Positions 25,768-35,560 of a stretch of 64,000 bases of DNA are shown here, piece after piece. Numbering within the stretch: the first letter of the stretch is position 1; every line of letters begins with the position of its first letter. Source of the stretch: Solirubrobacter sp963798325 (lineage in GTDB: Bacteria > Actinomycetota > Thermoleophilia > Solirubrobacterales > Solirubrobacteraceae); NCBI GenBank assembly GCA_963798325.1, contig CAWCSS010000009.1, positions 682,001 to 746,000 of the forward strand, written 5' to 3'. The notes under the pieces were generated by a model, which had not been told where the DNA came from, did not search any database, and was given only the letters and a program-made list of their open reading frames with translations. Both the position numbers and the translations under genes were made by a program.

Positions 25768-26535
25768 CGGCAAGCGCGCCGTCGTCACCGGCGCGAGCAA
25801 GGGCATCGGGCTCGCGGTCACGCGGGCGCTGGCCGACGAGGGCGCGCGGGTCATCGCCGGCTCGCGGGCGAGCAGCGACGAGCTTCGCCGGCTCGTCGAC
25901 GACGGCAGCGTGCGGCACGTCGCGGTGGACCTCGGCCGCCCCGACGGGGCCCCAAGCTGATCGCCGCCGCCGCCGAGGAGGGACGGCTGGACGTCATCGT
26001 CAACAACGTCGGCGCGGTGAAGGTCCGCACCCACGGGTTCCTCGAGGTCACCGACGACGACTGGCTGGAGAGCTTCCAGCTGACCTTCATGTCGAGCGTG
26101 CGGACCGTCCGCGCCGCGCTGCCGCACATGCTTGCCGCCGGCGGCGGGACGATCGTCACCGTCGCCTCGGTCAACGCCTTCCTGCCCGACCCGGGCGTGA
26201 TCGACTACTCCGCCGCCAAGGCCGCGCTGTTGAACTTCTCCAAGGCCCTCTCGAAGGAGCTGGGACCCAAGAACATCCGCGTGAACACCGTCAGCCCCGG
26301 CCCGGTCTCGACCGACTTGTGGCTCGGCCACGGCGGCGTGGCCGACACGGTGGCGGCCGCGGGCGGCGGCGACGCGGACGCCGTGCGCGCCGGGCAGGCG
26401 GCGCTGGCGGCCACGGGGCGCTTCACCGAGCCCGCCGAGGTGGCCGACCTGGTCGTGCTGCTCGCCAGCGACCGCGCGGGCAACGTGACCGGCGCCGATT
26501 TCCTGATCGACGGAGGCCTGATCACGACGATCTAG
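25751..26535 (+). pseudogene. Short-chain dehydrogenase, one frame change
   Basis: ATG 25751 gives LDGKRAVVTGASKGIG and continues to GRPDGA. The frame then shifts by -1 near 25951 within the run ggggcccc and resumes with KLIAAAAEEG, VIVNNVGAVKV (NNAG variant), VASVNAF (Ser) and YSAAK, ending in LIDGGLITTI at 26535. Rebuilt length is about 261 aa, normal for an SDR. A single homopolymer-type indel with otherwise perfect coding suggests a consensus error more than decay. Coupled to the upstream hydrolase. Confidence 0.75.
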
Positions 26536-26554
26536 CATTCGGCCAGGACCGGAC

Positions 26555-27433
26555 ATGACCTCTCCCCTGCATCATCTCGACGGCGCGCCGGAGTGGCTCA
26601 ACGCCGAGCCGCTCACGGCCGCGGGCCTCCGCGGCCGGGTCGTCGTCGTCCAGTTCTGGACCTACTCGTGCGTGAACTGGCTGCGCACGCTGCCGTACAT
26701 CCGCGCGTGGCACCAGCACTATCGGGACGTCGTGTTCATCGGCGTGCACGCACCCGAGTTCGGCTTCGAGCACGACCTCGGCAACGTCCGCCGCGCGGTG
26801 CGCGAACTCGGCATCGAGTACCCGGTCGTGATCGACAACGAGTTCCGCGTCTGGCGTGGGTTCGACAACCACTACTGGCCGGCGCTCTACCTGCTCGACG
26901 GCGACGGTCGCATCGCCTACCAGCACTTCGGCGAGGAGGCCTACGCCGAGACCGAGCGGGCGATACAGGCCCTGCTGCGCATCGACGGGGACCTCTCCCC
27001 AGTCGACGCGTCCGGGCTTGCGCAGCCCGCCGACTGGGGTGCGCTGCGATCGCCGGAGACCTATCTTGGCGGCACGCGCGGCGGGGGTCCCACGGCAGGC
27101 GAGCTCGCGCTCAACGAGTGGGCGCTCGCCGGTGAGTGGTCGGTGGGCGAGGAGTCCGCGGCGCTCGACGCGGACTCGGGATCGATCGCCTTCCGCTTCG
27201 CCGCGCGCGACGTCAACCTGGTGCTCGCCGGCGCGGCGCGAGTGACGGTGCGCCTCGATGGCGAGCCCCCAGGGACCGCCCACGGGCTCGACGTCGACGC
27301 GTCTGGCGCCGGCACGCTGTCCGAGCCGCGGATGTACCAGCTGATCCGCCAGCGGGCTGCCGCCGAGCGCACGGTCGAGATCTCCTTCGACGGTGCGCTC
27401 GGCGTGCGCGCGTACGTGTTCACTTTCGGTTAG
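26555..27433 (+). CDS. DipZ-like thioredoxin-fold protein lacking the second Cys
   Basis: 292 residues. A TlpA/DipZ-type thioredoxin domain (about 15-150) has VVVQFWTYSCVNWLRTLPYI where C-x-x-C would be expected. Here the motif is C-V-N-W, so the resolving Cys is absent. The cis-Pro region is WPALYLLDGDGRI. The C-terminal half (about 165-292) is a beta-rich DipZ-tail domain (YLGG, AARDVNLVLAG, AYVFTF). No signal peptide is seen. It may be a peroxiredoxin-like or monothiol redox protein. Tail-to-tail with the delta-60 gene (14-bp overlap). Confidence 0.82.
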   Translation: MTSPLHHLDGAPEWLNAEPLTAAGLRGRVVVVQFWTYSCVNWLRTLPYIRAWHQHYRDVVFIGVHAPEFGFEHDLGNVRRAVRELGIEYPVVIDNEFRVWRGFDNHYWPALYLLDGDGRIAYQHFGEEAYAETERAIQALLRIDGDLSPVDASGLAQPADWGALRSPETYLGGTRGGGPTAGELALNEWALAGEWSVGEESAALDADSGSIAFRFAARDVNLVLAGAARVTVRLDGEPPGTAHGLDVDASGAGTLSEPRMYQLIRQRAAAERTVEISFDGALGVRAYVFTFG

Positions 27434-30400
27434 CGACGCACGTCCGATACCTGCGGGTGTCGCGCACGACGCGCCCGTCGGTCGTCCTGGCCTCGACCTT
27501 CACGGTGAACGAGCCCTTGGGCAGCCCGCGGAGGTCGACCGGCGCCGTCAGCCGCTTGCCCTTGACCGTCTTGACCAGCTTGCCGTTGACGCGCACGGTG
27601 GCCGACGCGAGCTTGACGCCCTTGGGGCTCTTCAGCCGGATGCGGAAGCTTCGCCGCGACGCGCACTTCTTGTTCGACGGCAGCGTGAAGACCGCGGAGG
27701 GCTTGATCGCCGGCGGCGCGATCGGCTTCTTCACGACGACGGCGACGACGCTCGGCGTGGGGGCCGGCGGCGCCGGCGGCGCCGGCGTCACGATCGGCTC
27801 CGCGGTCGCGACCGGGGTCGCGACCGGGTCCTGCTCGACGACGATCGGGCCCGGGTGCGCGGCGCGCCGCGGAGATCGCCCGGTAGGCGCCGTACGGGTT
27901 CGCGCCGCGCACGCGGCAGGCGAGCAGGTGCCCGGCGTCATCGCCGGTCAGCGTGTACGTCGCGCTCGTCGCGCCCGCGATCACCGTCGACTCGCGCACC
28001 CACTCATACGTGTACGTCAGCGGCGTCGCGCCGCTGAACCCCGAGGGCGTGCAGGTCAGCGGCCCGGCGTCGGGACCGCCGAGCGACGCCGACCCGCTCG
28101 TCGGCGGACACGGCACCGGCGCCGAGGGCGAGCCGGCGACGAAGCGCGCGACGCTCGCCACGTTGCCCAGCGCCGGGTCGGGGCCGGAGCCGGCGATCAG
28201 CAGGCGCCCGCTGCCGTCGACCGCGAGGTCGGTCGTCGTGAAGTTGCCGCACGAGCGTGCCGTCGACAGGAGGCCCCCAGTGCCGAAGTCCGACGTGAGG
28301 GTCCCGTTCGGGCTGATCCCAACCGCCGACGCCGTACGCGGGAAGCGGTCGTTGACGCCCACCGCCGCAACCAGCGTCCCACTGGGCAACAGGTCGACGC
28401 CGGCCCCGTTGATGGCGGTCGCGCCGGTTGCGCGAGACGGACGCGAATCCGCCGCTCCCGAAGCCCGCCAGCGGCGAGAGCACCCCTGAGAAGCGGCCGG
28501 CGACGGGCGGGTACGGGGAGGAGTCGTAGCCGCTGATCACCAGCGTGTCCGTGTCGCCCGCGAAGCGCATGCCGGTCCGCCGGAAGCTCGTCGGTGACGG
28601 GGCATCGATGAAGCCGTCGTCGCTGAAGCCCGGGTCGAGCGCGCCGGTGGCGACGTTGAACTGCAGCTCGCTGACGGGACCCTGGGCGAAGGCGTCGCCG
28701 AGGGTCCCGGCCACCAGCAGCTTGTCGGCGCCACGCAGGGTCGCGGCGAACATCCGCGTGTTCCCGGACGGCGCGCCGTTGCGGTAGAGCTGGACCAGGC
28801 CGCCGGTCCCGAAGCCCGGAGCGGGCAGCCCCGCGGCCGTGTAGCGGGCCAGGACGACGCGGGTGGCGTCGGCGCCACCGCGGACGTTGTTCGCCGGCCC
28901 GGCCGTACCCACCACGAGCACGCCGCCGTCGGCCATCGCCAGCACGAGGTTGCCTTCGCCGCCACTGCCGGCCGTGCCGTCGTTGTCCAGGCACAGCGGC
29001 GGCGTGACGGTGCACACCGGCGCCGCGCCCGCTCCGGACGTCGGCCGCAGCGACGGCAGCAGGATGCCGTCACCGGAGAAGGTGGCGTCGAGCGCGCCGG
29101 CGGCGGTGAGCTTGACGACCGCGAGCGTGTCGACGCTCCCGTCGTTGGCCTGGCCCACCGCGTAGTAGCCGCCGCCGGTCGCCGGCACGATGTCGTTCGC
29201 GTGCGCGCCGCTTGCGCCGATGACGGGGCTCGCGAGCCCGGCGGCGCCCCAGCCGGCGTCAGGCGTCCCGTCCGCGCCGAGCTTCCAGGCGGCGAAGCGC
29301 AACACGCGCTCTTCCACGACGCTGCCGACCGCGATCACGCCACCGCCCGCGAGCGGCTTCAGACGCTGGGCGATGGCGGTCGTGGTCTGTCCGATCGCCG
29401 TCGAGGATCCGGTGTAGCCGTTGTAGGGCGCGACCGCGGTGCCCTTCGGCAGCGAGAAGCGCCGCAGGCCGAACGTCCGGTTCTCCGTCAGGAAGCCGCC
29501 GAAGACCGTCGTCGACGCGCGCCCGGCGGTGAGCAGCGTCTGGTCTGCGTCGATCACCGACTGGCCCGGGGCCTCCGAGTTCGACGTCTGCCCGAAGCCG
29601 ATCTGATCGGCGCGCGAGCCGTCGCCGTCGAAGCCGTACTCGGTGACCGGCGACCCGTTCGCGTTGAGCAGCGCCGAGCCCCAGGCGCCGAGGATCGGAT
29701 TCGAGCCGACCTGGGCGGACGCGGTGATCCACAGCCGCCCGTCGGCCAGCTCGTCGGCGTCGATCGCCAGCAGGATGTCCTGGCCGGCGATGACCGTGAG
29801 GCCGTCGCCGCCGCCGAAGCTCGGATCGGGCGCGCCGTCCGCGGTCAGGCGGCCGATGGCCGTCGCGGTGAAGTAGGTGCCGAAGGACGACGTGCGACCG
29901 CCGCCGTAGAGGACGAAGCGCCCCTGGCTGTCGACGATCCCGCCGGTGAAGCGCGCGTCCGGGATCGTCGACACCGCGAGCCCGTTGGTGCCGAAGTCGC
30001 CGCGCCGCACACCGTCCGCGGTGAGCTTGAGGACGTAGCCGTCGGGGCCGTAGGTCGCGCCGTTGATCGCCGTGGAGCGGCACAGCGAGCCGATCACGAC
30101 GATCGAGCCGTCGGGACGGGCGAAGATCCGGCTCGCGGTCGCGCAGCCCGTGTCGCCGAGCGTGAACGTACGAAGGAGATCGGGCGTTCCGCCGGCCGTG
30201 AAGCGGCGCAGGAAGACCTTCGTGGCGGCGCCGTCGCGGATCTGCCCCGTGACGAGGATCGAGCCGTCCGCGGCGCGCGCCATCGCGGTCGCGGTGGCGC
30301 CGTCGGCCAGCAGGTCGTCGATCACCTTGCCGCCGGTGCCGAAGCTTGCGTCCAGCACGCCCGCCGACGTGTAGCGCGCGAGCGCGATCCGCGGCTCGTT

Positions 30401-30778
30401 GTCCTGGCGCGCGTTGCCGAGCGCGAGGATCGCACCGCCGGTGACCACCTCGAGATCGACGATGGCCGCGACGCCGGTGTTGCCCATCGGCGTCACGACC
30501 TTGCCCTGCTCGCCGAACGTCGTGTCGATCCCGTTGGCGGGCGTGTGTCGCGTCAGCGCGAAGTGCGCCAGCGCACCGACGTTGGCCGTGCCAGCGCTGA
30601 TGATCTTGCGATCAGGCTGCAGCTCGACCGCGTACGCCTGCCCGACGTAGTCGTGCCCGCCGCCGAGCGTGAGCCAGCCATCGCCCGAGAAGGCGGTATC
30701 CGACGCACCGAACGGCGCGGCCGAGGCGGTGCCGCAGGCGACGCACAGCGCGAGCGCGACGAGAAGGGATCGGACCAT
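27420..30778 (-). pseudogene. Secreted delta-60 repeat protein, two frame changes
   Basis: ATG 30778 encodes a signal peptide (MVRSLLVALALCVACGTASA). Many beta-propeller-like delta-60 repeats follow, with ends such as IDTTFGEQGKVV, LDASFGTGGKVI, PDPSFGGGDGLTV and LDATFSGDGILL. Next come an Ig-like domain (CTPSGFSGATPLTYTYEW), a Pro-rich linker (TPAPPAPPAPTPS) and a basic C-terminal domain ending YRTCVANRK. The frame changes once near 28430 and once near 27866; total about 1,119 aa. Probably an envelope or extracellular protein; ligand unknown. Extra Cys at the tail may bridge. Confidence 0.75.
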
Positions 30779-30836
30779 GAGGCGATCCTCTACGAGTGGC
30801 GTCCAATGGACGTCCGACGAAGGTCCAGTTCCGTGC

Positions 30837-31694
30837 TCAGGCCCGCCCGGCGATGACCACATTGCGCAGCGGCTCGCCGGCCGCGTAGGCGCGCAACTGG
30901 TCGACGGCGAGTCCGACAGCCCGCCTGTCCGCCTCGCCGCTGTCGCCGGCCTGGTGGCTGGTGATCGCCAGGACGCCGGGCGCTGCCCACAACGGATCGT
31001 CCGCCGGCAGCGGCTCGGGCACGGTCACGTCGAGCACCGCGCGCAGGCGCGGCGGGGTCACCTCCGCGAGCAGCGCCGCCTGGTCGACCGTTCCGCCGCG
31101 GCCCGCATTGACGAACAGCGCGCCGTCGCGCATCGCCGCGAACACCGCCGCGTCGAACAGGTCACGGCTGGTGGGCGTGAGCGGCGCGAGGTTGACCACG
31201 ACGTCGGCCTCGGCGACCAGCCGCCTCAGGTCGCCGAGCGCGGCGCGGCCGACGCCCGTGACGTGCGCGCCGAGCACCTCGAGCCGCTCCGCGGTCGCCC
31301 GCCCGATCGAGCCGTGCCCGACGATCAGGACCCTCGACCCATGGACCTCGAGTGGCATGTGGTGCTCCCAGCGGCGGTCGCGGGCGCTCTCCAGCAGGCC
31401 GGTGGCGGCGCCCAGGATCGCCCCCACCACCCACTCGGCGACCGGGATGTCGCGGCTGCCGCGGCCGTTGCACAGCGTCACGCCGGGCGGGATCGCGTGG
31501 TCGATCCAGTCCGTCCCGGCCGACATGACCTGCACGACCCGCAACGCCGGCATCGCGGCCAGGTCAGGCACGTCCGCCCACCGGGGCACGAGGAACTCGA
31601 CGTCGTCGAGACGATCGCCGAGGCCGCGGAGGTCGACGCCGGACACCGCCCCGGCGGCGTTCCGCACCTCCTCAGCCACGGCCGCGACGATCAT
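30837..31694 (-). CDS. D-isomer-specific 2-hydroxyacid dehydrogenase
   Basis: 285 residues. The NAD(P) fold is VLIVGHGSIGRATAERLEVLGA (G-x-G-x-x-G). Substrate-domain elements are VVQVMSAGTDWIDHA and NGRGSRDIPVAEWVVGAIL. The active site has NAGRGGTVDQAALL (Arg), DVTVPEPLPADDPLW (Glu) and VLAITSHQAG (His). Short for the family but complete. Likely reduces 2-keto acids (glyoxylate/hydroxypyruvate-like) or acts on D-hydroxy acids. TAGCAT lies 9 nt upstream of ATG. It is a single-gene unit downstream of the delta-60 gene promoter region. Confidence 0.88.
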   Translation of the reverse strand: MIVAAVAEEVRNAAGAVSGVDLRGLGDRLDDVEFLVPRWADVPDLAAMPALRVVQVMSAGTDWIDHAIPPGVTLCNGRGSRDIPVAEWVVGAILGAATGLLESARDRRWEHHMPLEVHGSRVLIVGHGSIGRATAERLEVLGAHVTGVGRAALGDLRRLVAEADVVVNLAPLTPTSRDLFDAAVFAAMRDGALFVNAGRGGTVDQAALLAEVTPPRLRAVLDVTVPEPLPADDPLWAAPGVLAITSHQAGDSGEADRRAVGLAVDQLRAYAAGEPLRNVVIAGRA

Positions 31695-31840
31695 TGGAGC
31701 GGGATGCTAGACGCGCACCGTCCGCTCCGGACGAGGCCCGTGGAACCGCCCGTCGGGAAGCGCCCGCGGTCCGGGGCCCACGGTGACGCCATGCACGGAG
31801 CCGGCACTCGCCCGCCGCGCCGTCACCCTGCCCGTGAGCG

Positions 31841-32225
31841 TCAGACCACGCGTGACGGTACATCGAGCGTCGGCGCCTCGTCGTCCGGCGTGTCACCGGT
31901 CACCGGCGGCGGCATCGTGCCACCTCCGATGGGCGGCGCAGTGGTGCCGCCCCCGGTCGGCGGAGTCGTGGTGCCGCCGCCGCCCGCCCGCCGCCGCCCG
32001 CGCCACCGGCGACGCCCTCAACGCGTTGTTCTCGTAGTAGCCGTACCGGATCCGGTACGCGTCGGAGCCCTGGGAGGCGGGCTGCACCTGCGCCGACGCC
32101 TGAGTGGTCAGGACAACGAACGTGGAAGGCAGAGAAGAGCGATCCGTCGCATGGCCGAGAGGCTGCCAGCGCCACACCCCGCGGACATTCGTGTCCGCTG
32201 GCGAAGCACTCACCGGTTGCCTCAC
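31841..32225 (-). pseudogene. Fragment with Gly/Pro/Thr-rich tail, frame-disrupted
   Basis: From GTG 32225 the frame reads ASPADTNVRGVWRWQPLGH and TFVVLTTQASAQVQPASQG, then YRIRYGYYENNALRASPV. After a G/C run near 31985-32000 the frame must shift to give GGGTTTPPTGGGTTAPPIGG and end at TGA 31841. The low-complexity tail and Tyr-rich core suggest a wall or extracellular protein, but there is no signal peptide and no recognised domain. It may be a remnant. A long inverted repeat lies just upstream. Confidence 0.4.
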
Positions 32226-32258
32226 GGCGACTGGCGGGTTATCCGCCTTAACGGAGGG

Positions 32259-32342
32259 ACGCCCGCATGTCGGCCAAAGATGCGGAGTGGGTCAAACTCC
32301 TTAACCGCCGGAGGGGGTGACGGTTGGCCGGCATGCGGGCGT
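32259..32342. repeat. Long interrupted inverted repeat / structured element
   Basis: Arms 32259-32277 and 32324-32342 pair over 11 bp (ACGCCCGCATG with CATGCGGGCGT), one mismatch, then 7 bp (CGGCCAA with TTGGCCG). The 46-nt interior can form a GGAG/CTCC hairpin (32284-32300) and an alternative AACCG/CGGTT pairing (32303-32325). It lies 34 bp upstream of the minus-strand fragment gene and 130 bp downstream of the 32473-34044 gene. Could be a terminator, a structured RNA or a mobile-element relic. Confidence 0.55.
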
Positions 32343-32472
32343 TGACGCTCTAATTCCCGGACTCCGGCTGACCAAAACACGAAATTCTCGGACATCCACC
32401 AGCGCCGCAGCGCAACGCGCAGCCGCTCGTCCCGGTGGTCGGCCGCGACCCTGCCGGAGGCTGGGAATCGCC

Positions 32473-34044
32473 TCAGGGAACCGCCACCGACCGCGCCTTA
32501 CCGGCCAGGTCGCGCCACGCGACCCGCTTCCCGTCGAACGTCAGCGACCCGCGGCGCACGCCGTCCTTGGGGTGCGTGAGCGTGCGTTCGCGCCCGCCGG
32601 CCATCGCGCTGATCGTCCACCTGGGCCCGGCGTGCATCGCGAGCGCGACCCGCCCATCGGGCGCGAACGCGACGTTGCGCACGCCGAACGCCAACGAGGC
32701 CCGTGGCGTGACCGCCTGCAGCGGCGTCGCGCCGAAGGCGATCAGCCGATGGCCGCGGACGCCGCTGGCGATGACCGCGGCACTGCCGTTCTCGACCCCG
32801 AGGCCAACCACCTTCCAGCTCGAGTTGCGCGGCCCGGTGAGCAGCAGGATGGGGGCGCCGCCGACGCAGCCGTAGAGCTGCACGTCGCCGCCGCTGGGCG
32901 GCAGGTGCTCGAAGACCCGGATGCCGCCGCGCGAGAGCAGGGTCGGTTCGACCGCGCAGTCGATGGGCGTCTCGCCGCTCAGCGGGGTCGAGTGGGCGAC
33001 CCCATCGGTCGTGCGCCAACGCAGCAGGCCGTCGGCGACCGCCAGCGAGTCGTCGGCGAGCGTGCCCCCGAGCACCGCCATCCGGTCCCAGCCGGTCGGG
33101 GTGAGCCGCGCGACGATCCCCGGCGCGGCAAAGGCGACCGTCCCGTCGGCTCCGACCGCGACGTCCTGGACCACGTCGTCGGCCAAGGCGAAGCGCACCT
33201 CGCCGCCGTCGAGCGCCCCGACGCCGCGCTCGGCCACGATGAAGGCCACCCGCGCGCCGAAGGGCTTGACCGCACGCAGCTCCCAGTCCTGCTGGTCATA
33301 GAGGTCGGTGACGCCGAGCTCCCGCGGGACCGTCGCCCCGCGCGCGCACGCGGCGAGCACGTCGGCCTGGAACCCGCGCGAGGTCTTTCGCGCCGGCAGC
33401 ACCTCGAAGACACGCGCGCCCTCGCTCTCGACCAGCGTCGTGCCGCTCGTGCAGCTCACGGCCTCGCCGGTCAGGGCGACCGTGCGCGCCACCCCCGCGG
33501 CCTTCCAGGTGAGCGCGGCCCCGGAGAACACGAGCGAGTGCGCCTCGTAGCCGGGCGCCATCGAGAGCCCGAGCTCGCGCCGCAGAGCCCGCTTGCCGGG
33601 CGCGAGGTACCCGACGCGGATCCCCTGTTCATCCTCCAGAGCGGCGACGACCCCGACGCCGCCGTCGGGCGCGACGACGACGTCGCGCACCTCGTTGGAC
33701 ACCGACCCGGCGAGCTGCCCGCTGCGCGCCCGCGACGTCTTGGCGTCGAACCAGCCGATCGTCGTGTCCTCGCCGCCGCCCTCACCCGAGAACGAGCCCT
33801 CGAACAGCACGCGCTGACCGCTGACACCGTGGATGCGGAAGTTCCCGAGGCCCCCGGGCGTCCGGTAGAGCTCGACCGGGCGCCGGCCACGGCCGCACGC
33901 GAACCAGGCGTCCTCTTGACCGCCGACCGAGAACACGCGAACCTCACCGTGCTTGTACACGGTGTGCCCGGACCTGCAGGTCGGCGCCGCGCTCGCGAGC
34001 GCCAGCGCGGCCGCTAGGACGACGAGCACGCCGCGATCACCCAC
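32473..34044 (-). CDS. Secreted WD40/TolB-like beta-propeller protein, function unknown
   Basis: About 523 residues from GTG 34044 (GTG 34029 also possible). The signal peptide is VLVVLAAALALASAAPTC. The mature protein is a repetitive all-beta chain with blade-like motifs (RDVVVAPDGGVGVVAAL, QDVAVGADGTVAFAAPG, VRNVAFAPDGRVALAMHAG), resembling a seven-bladed propeller without enzyme motifs. Four or more scattered Cys may form disulphides. The start overlaps the 3' end of the upstream methyltransferase by about 30 bp, implying co-translation. Role unknown. Confidence 0.75.
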   Translation of the reverse strand: MGDRGVLVVLAAALALASAAPTCRSGHTVYKHGEVRVFSVGGQEDAWFACGRGRRPVELYRTPGGLGNFRIHGVSGQRVLFEGSFSGEGGGEDTTIGWFDAKTSRARSGQLAGSVSNEVRDVVVAPDGGVGVVAALEDEQGIRVGYLAPGKRALRRELGLSMAPGYEAHSLVFSGAALTWKAAGVARTVALTGEAVSCTSGTTLVESEGARVFEVLPARKTSRGFQADVLAACARGATVPRELGVTDLYDQQDWELRAVKPFGARVAFIVAERGVGALDGGEVRFALADDVVQDVAVGADGTVAFAAPGIVARLTPTGWDRMAVLGGTLADDSLAVADGLLRWRTTDGVAHSTPLSGETPIDCAVEPTLLSRGGIRVFEHLPPSGGDVQLYGCVGGAPILLLTGPRNSSWKVVGLGVENGSAAVIASGVRGHRLIAFGATPLQAVTPRASLAFGVRNVAFAPDGRVALAMHAGPRWTISAMAGGRERTLTHPKDGVRRGSLTFDGKRVAWRDLAGKARSVAVP

Positions 34045-34751
34045 TGCTGCTCGACGGTCAGCCCCTGGGAGCCACGCGTGGCGCGCAGACCGGTGGGCGC
34101 GCCGCCGTCGGCCTCCGCCTCGAGGGCCGCGAGCACGTCGCCGCGCGGCGATGCCGCGCGCTCCAGCCACGGCACGGCGGGCATCCGCTGCCGGCGCTCG
34201 GCCACGATCGAGGCGTCCACGCCCACGTCGCCCAGCACGCCCAGCAGCTCCTCGCGTGCGAGCGCCCGCGTGTGGCTCGGGTCGCGCAGCCGCTCGAGCT
34301 CGTTGTGACGCGCGCCGCCGTCGAGCATGTCGATCACCGCGACCCTCCCCCCGGGCCGCGCGACGCGCGCCATCTCGGCCGCGGCCCGCGCGGGCTCATC
34401 GATGTGATGGAACGCGAACCGGGACACGACGACATCGAACTGCCCGTCGCTGAACGGGAGCGCCGTCGCGTCGCCCTCGACGAACACGACGTCGCGACGA
34501 CCCGCCGCCACGCCGGCCGCGAGCAGCTCGCGCGTGAGGTCGACGACGACCGCGAACCGGCCGCGCTGGACAAGCTGCCGCCCGACGTGCCCCGCACCGC
34601 CGGCGACGTCGAGGATGACGTCGGTCTCGGCGACCGCCACGTGGTCGGTGATCCACGCGAGCACCTCGCGGTCACCGAAGAACGAGTCAGGCCGCTCGAA
34701 CTCACCGACCTGCTGCGCGAACTCCCGCCGCGTGACCGTTCGATGATCCAT
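34014..34751 (-). CDS. Class I SAM-dependent methyltransferase
   Basis: 245 residues from ATG 34751 with TAATCT 8 nt upstream (34760-34765). UbiE/COQ5-like motifs: VILDVAGGAGHVGRQL (motif I), VVVDLTRELL, FVEGDATALPFSDGQFDVV (motif II) and SRFAFHHIDEPARAAAEMARV with RPGGRVAVIDML. A small-molecule (for example quinone- or polyketide-like) C- or O-methyltransferase is likely; substrate unknown. It shares its upstream region, including an 18-bp palindrome, with a divergent regulator. Confidence 0.88.
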   Translation of the reverse strand: MDHRTVTRREFAQQVGEFERPDSFFGDREVLAWITDHVAVAETDVILDVAGGAGHVGRQLVQRGRFAVVVDLTRELLAAGVAAGRRDVVFVEGDATALPFSDGQFDVVVSRFAFHHIDEPARAAAEMARVARPGGRVAVIDMLDGGARHNELERLRDPSHTRALAREELLGVLGDVGVDASIVAERRQRMPAVPWLERAASPRGDVLAALEAEADGGAPTGLRATRGSQGLTVEQQWVIAACSSS

Positions 34752-34780
34752 GCACCGGGAGATTAGGCGTCCTCGGTCGG

Positions 34781-34798
34781 ACGTCCGAGCTCGGACGT
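34781..34798. promoter_or_regulatory. 18-bp perfect palindrome between divergent genes
   Basis: ACGTCCGAGCTCGGACGT is a perfect palindrome nested with CGGACGTCCG at 34778-34787. It lies 16 bp upstream of the methyltransferase -10 and 57 bp before the regulator's GTG, a natural place for autoregulation by the HTH protein. Confidence 0.5.
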
Positions 34799-34854
34799 AC
34801 AGCGCGCGACTGCCACGCTGGACGCGAAGGTCCCACCGCACGACGCTGCGCCGC

Positions 34855-35418
34855 GTGATCCAACACCCGGCCACCGACCGCGTCGTGCTCGCGCTCCAGC
34901 GCACGCTCGGCGCCACCGAGCCGCTCGAGGCCCTGCGCGCGCTGGTCGAGCTGCGCGCGCAGATCGACGCCTACGAGTACGCCCGCGTGCGCCACGCGCT
35001 CGACGACGGCGTGAGCTTCGGCGAGATCGGGCGGGCGCTGGGCATCTCACGCCAGGCGGCGCACCGGCGCTATCGAACCCCGACGCGCTCTCGGACAGCG
35101 GTCAGCGAGGGCGTGCGCGCCGTGCTGGCGGCGGCACGCGTGGAGGCGGCGCGCGCGGGTGCGAGCGAGATCGAGTGCGAGCACGTCGCGCTGGCGCTCG
35201 CCGTCCGCGGCGAGCTGACCACCCGCCGCGTCGATCTCGACGCGGCGCGCGTACTGGTCGCCACCGGGCGAGCGGGCGGCACGCCGCCGGTCAAGCTCGG
35301 CCGGCGGTTGCGCACGCTGCTGACCGACCATGGAGTGCCGGTCGACGTGGCTGCGCTGCGGCGCGTCCTCCCCGAGGATCCAGCGGCGGGCCGGATCCTC
35401 GAACGACTGCAGGCGTAG
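34855..35418 (+). CDS. HTH regulator with Clp-N-like C-terminal domain
   Basis: 187 residues from GTG 34855. The N-terminal region contains a helix-turn-helix FGEIGRALGISRQAAHRRY (about 62-80), as in sigma-like/GerE small regulators. The C-terminal half (EIECEHVALALAVRGELTTR, then ARVLVATGRAG, VPVDVAALRRVL) resembles a Clp N-terminal repeat, which in ClpA/B binds protein substrates. This combination occurs in actinobacterial one-component regulators. The likely operator is the 18-bp palindrome upstream. Confidence 0.8.
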   Translation: MIQHPATDRVVLALQRTLGATEPLEALRALVELRAQIDAYEYARVRHALDDGVSFGEIGRALGISRQAAHRRYRTPTRSRTAVSEGVRAVLAAARVEAARAGASEIECEHVALALAVRGELTTRRVDLDAARVLVATGRAGGTPPVKLGRRLRTLLTDHGVPVDVAALRRVLPEDPAAGRILERLQA

Positions 35419-35510
35419 AGCGGGCCCGTGGCCGGCCGGTCCGCAGGTCATCCTGCGCCATCGGGCGCCGGCGGATCGGCCGGCCGATCACGCCCGAGCA
35501 CTTAAATGGC

Positions 35511-35548
35511 GAAGCCGCCGCCGGCCCCGAAGGGCCGACGGCGGCTTC
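35511..35548. terminator. Strong bidirectional hairpin terminator
   Basis: GAAGCCGCCG, a mismatch, CGGCCC, loop CGAA, then the complement ending GGCGGCTTC. It lies 13 bp past the stop of the large minus-strand secreted-protein gene, in a convergent gap. Confidence 0.7.
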
Positions 35549-35560
35549 AGATACAGCCCT

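Noticed and set aside
32259..32342. Integron attC site
   Set aside because: Imperfect fit to the GTTRRRY/RYYYAAC boxes and no integrase or cassette context.
30669..32345. 558-codon plus-strand frame
   Set aside because: Antisense to the hydroxyacid dehydrogenase and the Gly/Pro-rich fragment; no recognisable fold.
32226..32345. c-di-AMP (ydaO), c-di-GMP, SAM or cobalamin riboswitch
   Set aside because: The conserved core sequences I know for these classes are absent; only a strong inverted repeat is supported.
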